A stretch of 64,000 bases of DNA from assembly GCA_043228905.1 (NCBI GenBank), contig JBHGNT010000003.1, positions 6,324,001 through 6,388,000 on the forward strand, given 5' to 3'. The notes below the pieces were generated by a model, which had not been told where the DNA came from, did no database searches, and saw only the letters and a program-made list of their open reading frames with translations. The position numbers were made by a program, and so were the translations under genes. Positions 61,071 to 64,000 of this stretch are shown piece by piece (the stretch's first letter is position 1; each line of letters begins with the position of its first letter). The stretch comes from Azolla caroliniana (taxonomy: Eukaryota; Polypodiophyta).

Positions 61071-61938
61071 AACATTTTTGTATGACAAAAAATTGAAGTG
61101 TTCATTATTAATGAGCGAGATTTGAGTAAAAATTTGATAGGGTCATTTCCCATTTGACAATGATTTTCTTGTATAATCACTGGAAGGACAACTTCAACCT
61201 CCAAACTTATGGTTAAGGTCCATATGCGTAGCTCAATTGTTCAAGATTAGTGGTCGAGATTTGTAGTTGTTATTTTATAGGTTCAAATCTCGAATCTCAT
61301 CTGAGAATCTTTTGTTTGTACAATTGCTCCAAGGAGGGCTTGCCCTTGAGGCTTCGACCTTATGATTAACAGTAATTCAAAGAAGAGAAAATAGGATTCG
61401 AACCCTCAACTTTTGCTCTTAGAGATCATTATTTCGGGAACGCCTCTCCCAAACTAAATAGTTATTTCCCTGCGTAGGACAGTTCCAATGCGGGGTCTGT
61501 ACCTAGTTGAGGGGCCGTGAGTCGTAGGTACCACGTATTCTATTTCCCAGTTTCTCTAGTAGGTCATGGTTTGGAACTCCAACATATGCTCTAACCAACT
61601 GAGCTAGTTAAGCAATATTTTTGTATGAGAAAAAATTGAAATGATCGAGATTTATAGTTCAAACTTGATAGGGTCAAGTCCCATTTGACAATGATTTTAT
61701 TGTATAATCACTGTCAGGACAACCTTAACCTCCAAACTTATGGTTGAGGGCCATATACTTAGCTGAATTGTTTAATAGTCGAGAATTGTAGTTGTCGCCT
61801 GACAACCTTAACCTCCAAACTTATGGTAGAGGGTCATATGCATAGCTCAGTTGTTCAAGATTAGTGGTCGAGATTTCTAGTTGTTATATTATAGGTTCAA
61901 ATCTCGAATCTCATATGAGAATCATTTGTTTGTACAAT

Positions 61939-62012
61939 CGCTCCAAGGAGGGCTTGAACCTCCAAGCTTATGGTTAACAACCATACACTCTAACCAACTG
62001 AGCTATTGAAGC
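61939..62012 (-). pseudogene. tRNA-Asn (GTT) copy
   Basis: 74 nt; one mismatch in the D stem and one change near the variable loop. Confidence 0.65.
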
Positions 62013-62271
62013 AATATTTTTGTATGACCAAAAATTGAAATGTTCACTATTAATGATTGAGACTTGTAGTTCAAATTTGATAGAATCAATTCCCATTTGA
62101 CAATGATTTTCTTGTATAATCATTGCAAAGACAACTTTAACCGCCAAACTTATGGTTAAGGGCCATATGCATAGGTGAATTGTTCCATATTAGTGGTCGA
62201 GATGTGTAGTTGCTTACCGTTGTATATGTTAAAATCTTGAATCTCATCTGAGAATCTTATATTTGTACAAT

Positions 62272-62345
62272 CGCTCCAAGGAGGGCTTGAACCTCTGACT
62301 TTAAAGTAAACAGCCATACACTCTAACCAATTGAGTTATTGAAGC
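62272..62345 (-). pseudogene. tRNA-Asn (GTT) copy
   Basis: 74 nt; variable-loop, anticodon-stem and D-stem changes. Last near-complete copy before the array end. Confidence 0.6.
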
Positions 62346-62600
62346 AATATGTTATATTACAAACAATTGAAATATCTAGTATCAATGATCGAGATTTGTA
62401 GTTCATATTTGATAGGGTCAAGTTCCATTTGCGTTTAAAATCACTTCAAGGACAATTTCAAGTGCCATATGAAGAGTTTAATTGAATCATGATTTGTAGT
62501 TGACGCTTTATAGGTTCAAATCTTGAATCTCATTTGAGAATCTTTTGTTTGTACAATCGCACCAAGGAGGATTTCCTTGATTTCCTTTCGCTTGTGCGGA

Positions 62601-62961
62601 TGCCATCGGGTCGTTATTATGAGCCATTGAATGATATTTGCTGACAAAGAAATAGGATAAGGTCATACAAATAGTCATAACATCATGTCGTGATGTAAAC
62701 ATAGCATGGGCAAACATTAGTCGATATCTTGATTGCACGTTAATACCCCTCTAGACGTATGAGATGAGGTTCAAGATCAGGTTACTATGGTAACACAAAG
62801 GTGCTTTAAAAACCATGGGGGTGACAAATGAATGTCTTCCTTGATCTCTATATTGATTGTTTTTCATGGCGGCTCCCGAAGGCGCAACCATGTATTTTTG
62901 CATCATGAATAGTTTAAACACGTAAAAATGTTAACAATAAATTGTCTCTATGGCCACGCAT
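62601..62961. other. Right flank of the tRNA array, no certain gene
   Basis: The last unit breaks off at 62569 (CAAGGAGGA). On minus, a short open stretch beginning MAHNNDPMASAQAKG at about 62623 could be the start of a retrotransposon gag, but it is lost in the array sequence. Confidence 0.4.
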
Positions 62962-63141
62962 GTGGTTTCAGCTCTTTTAGTCCTATTACGAGGACCCCGA
63001 AGTGCACTTAGACCTAAAGTCTAAACATTTGTTATAGTCATATGTATCAACGTGGTTTCAGCTCTTTAAGTCCTATTACGAGGACCTCGAAGTGCACTTA
63101 GACCTAAAGTCTAAACATGTGTTATAGTCATATGTATCAAC
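62962..63141. repeat. Tandem duplication, 90-bp unit, two copies
   Basis: Units start at 62962 and 63052 with GTGGTTTCAGCTCTTT and differ at a few bases. Confidence 0.93.
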
Positions 63142-63900
63142 AATGTTGTATGGTCTTGATCATATTTGAACTCAAGACCTCGAGAACAAATGCATTAAAC
63201 ACTTGAGTTAACAAATCGATTTGCTCATCTTGAATATTTAATATTTTATGTGTATAAATTATGTGCAAAGGCATTTGCCCATATATGTGTTTTAAAAGAA
63301 AACATATATGTCGAGAGTCCTTATTTCCCCCTTGTTTACTACAAAACTATGTTGGTACGTTACCTAACCTCAAGTCTCATAATTACGATGGCATACACCA
63401 AAGTGCAACCTAATGGTCAAGCCAAATGAGTCGTCTTTTCATAGTAGGCCCACATGACCTATCACGTGGTTACATCATTACGAATGCCTTCCGTAATGAT
63501 GATCTCATGGTGGCATCGTATCCATGTACGAGGGAGGGATGTTGGATACATGTGTCATAGGAGCGACCTCACATGAAGTGGGTCAAGCCCTACGCTCTCA
63601 ACATCATTGTGGCTATGATCGTTTCGTTATAACAGGTACCGAAATCGAAATGACCAACGGGGATGACAACAAAAAATTTGTTGAAAAAAGGATGTCACAA
63701 CGCCATTCTCACAAAAATTTGACAACGGCCACCAAGATCCTTTCCCCGAAAAGGACAACGTTCGATATACAAAATCACGTAATAACTGATATACACATAT
63801 GTATGTTTATCACGTGTATACGTTGTCGTAGTGTATTTTGTACACTACGTGAAAAACGTATATAGTATTAGATTCAATAAAAAAATGAAGAAATAGAAGA
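63142..63900. other. Intergenic, no gene seen
   Basis: A 113-codon plus-strand frame (from about 63524) has no recognisable domain. The phrase GGATACATGTGT (63543) resembles the start of the copia LTR (AATACATGTGT), but further similarity is not evident. Confidence 0.4.
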
Positions 63901-63907
63901 AAATAGC

Positions 63908-63990
63908 AAAATAAATGGAACATGCATAGGGCAAGATTCGAACCTTGCACCTCCATGTTAATAATGTAATGTCTTACCATTACACTAGCA
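63908..63990 (-). pseudogene. tRNA-like sequence, identity uncertain
   Basis: On minus, CTAGTGTAATGGTAAGAC resembles a D arm of the tRNA-Gly type, and GCAAGGTTCGAATCTTGC is a good B box and T arm. The anticodon arm does not fold convincingly, so this is a relic or a SINE head. Confidence 0.35.
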
Positions 63991-64000
63991 TTTCATTAGT

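Larger units (their letters stand above)
52538..62600 (-). repeat. Tandem array of tRNA-Asn-derived units, about 330 bp period
   Basis: About 30 units, each with a 74-nt tRNA-Asn-like segment on the minus strand, followed on plus by a conserved non-tRNA region. That region contains TTCACTATTAATGATCGAGA, AGGGTCAAATCCCATTTGAC, AATGATTTTATTGTATAATC, a second worn tRNA-like stretch (CTCCAAACTTATGGTTAAG) and GGTTCAAATCTCGAATCTCA. Nineteen segments are near full length; others are truncated. Some units carry an extra block (GAGGGGCCAAGAGCCGTAGG, at about 55640, 59055 and 61510). No run of four T follows the tRNA on its own strand, so normal Pol III termination is not provided. Confidence 0.93.

Noticed and set aside
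52538-62600. CRISPR-like array (regular repeats with spacers)
   Set aside because: The repeats are tRNA-Asn cloverleaf sequences and the intervals are themselves repeated; the context is a plant nuclear genome.
52538-62600. Organellar trnN insertion
   Set aside because: The sequence matches the cytosolic plant tRNA-Asn pattern (TAGCTCAGTTGGTTAGAGCG), not the plastid type.

Overview
The window is nuclear DNA of a land plant. The evidence is a plant-type telomerase reverse transcriptase (TERT) gene with 13 coding exons, an oil-body-associated protein (DUF1264/OBAP) gene on the other strand, plant-type Ty1/copia and Ty3 (OTA/Tat-like) retrotransposons, and a cytosolic plant-type tRNA-Asn sequence. 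The long AT-rich introns and dense nested transposons fit a large repeat-rich genome. I cannot place it more closely; a seed-free plant or gymnosperm is a guess.

Layout. 1-4645: a copia element with an intact gag-pol frame, inserted in the pol gene of a Ty3 element whose remainder runs 4646-10899 (plus strand, 3' LTR 10466-10899). 10900-13171: intergenic, with a 67-bp repeat containing TTTAGGG-type motifs and a CGGTTCGGTT-rich MITE ending just upstream of TERT. 13239-23626: TERT, whose exons join to one frame of 1,491 codons with all catalytic motifs present. 25226-27660: tandem repeats and a LINE remnant. 27733-29674 (minus): OBAP, 5 exons, 252 codons, with a 127-bp tandem repeat just upstream. 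31589-62600: a tandem array of tRNA-Asn-derived units, all reading minus except one inverted segment. It is split at 32903-52537 by a probable solo LTR, which holds a second Ty3 element on the minus strand (33549-52367).

Inside the integrase region of that second Ty3 copy sits an 8.9-kb DNA transposon (38134-47067) with 36-bp terminal inverted repeats and a TCGA target duplication. It carries two divergent genes. One is a DUF7869-type protein (probable transposase, 926 codons, one in-frame TAG). The other is a spliced gene fusing a ParB-like domain to a beta-class N6-adenine/N4-cytosine DNA methyltransferase (about 973 codons, now broken). The methyltransferase gene's first intron holds three copies of a near-perfect 25-31 bp palindrome. 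A eukaryotic transposon that carries a prokaryote-type ParB-methyltransferase with parS-like palindromes is the most novel system here.

The transposon genes are mostly broken by stop codons that C-to-T or G-to-A changes at CAG, CAA, CGA or TGG codons explain, as expected where methylated cytosines deaminate. TERT, OBAP and the copia ORF are undamaged. No function is claimed where only the architecture is visible.
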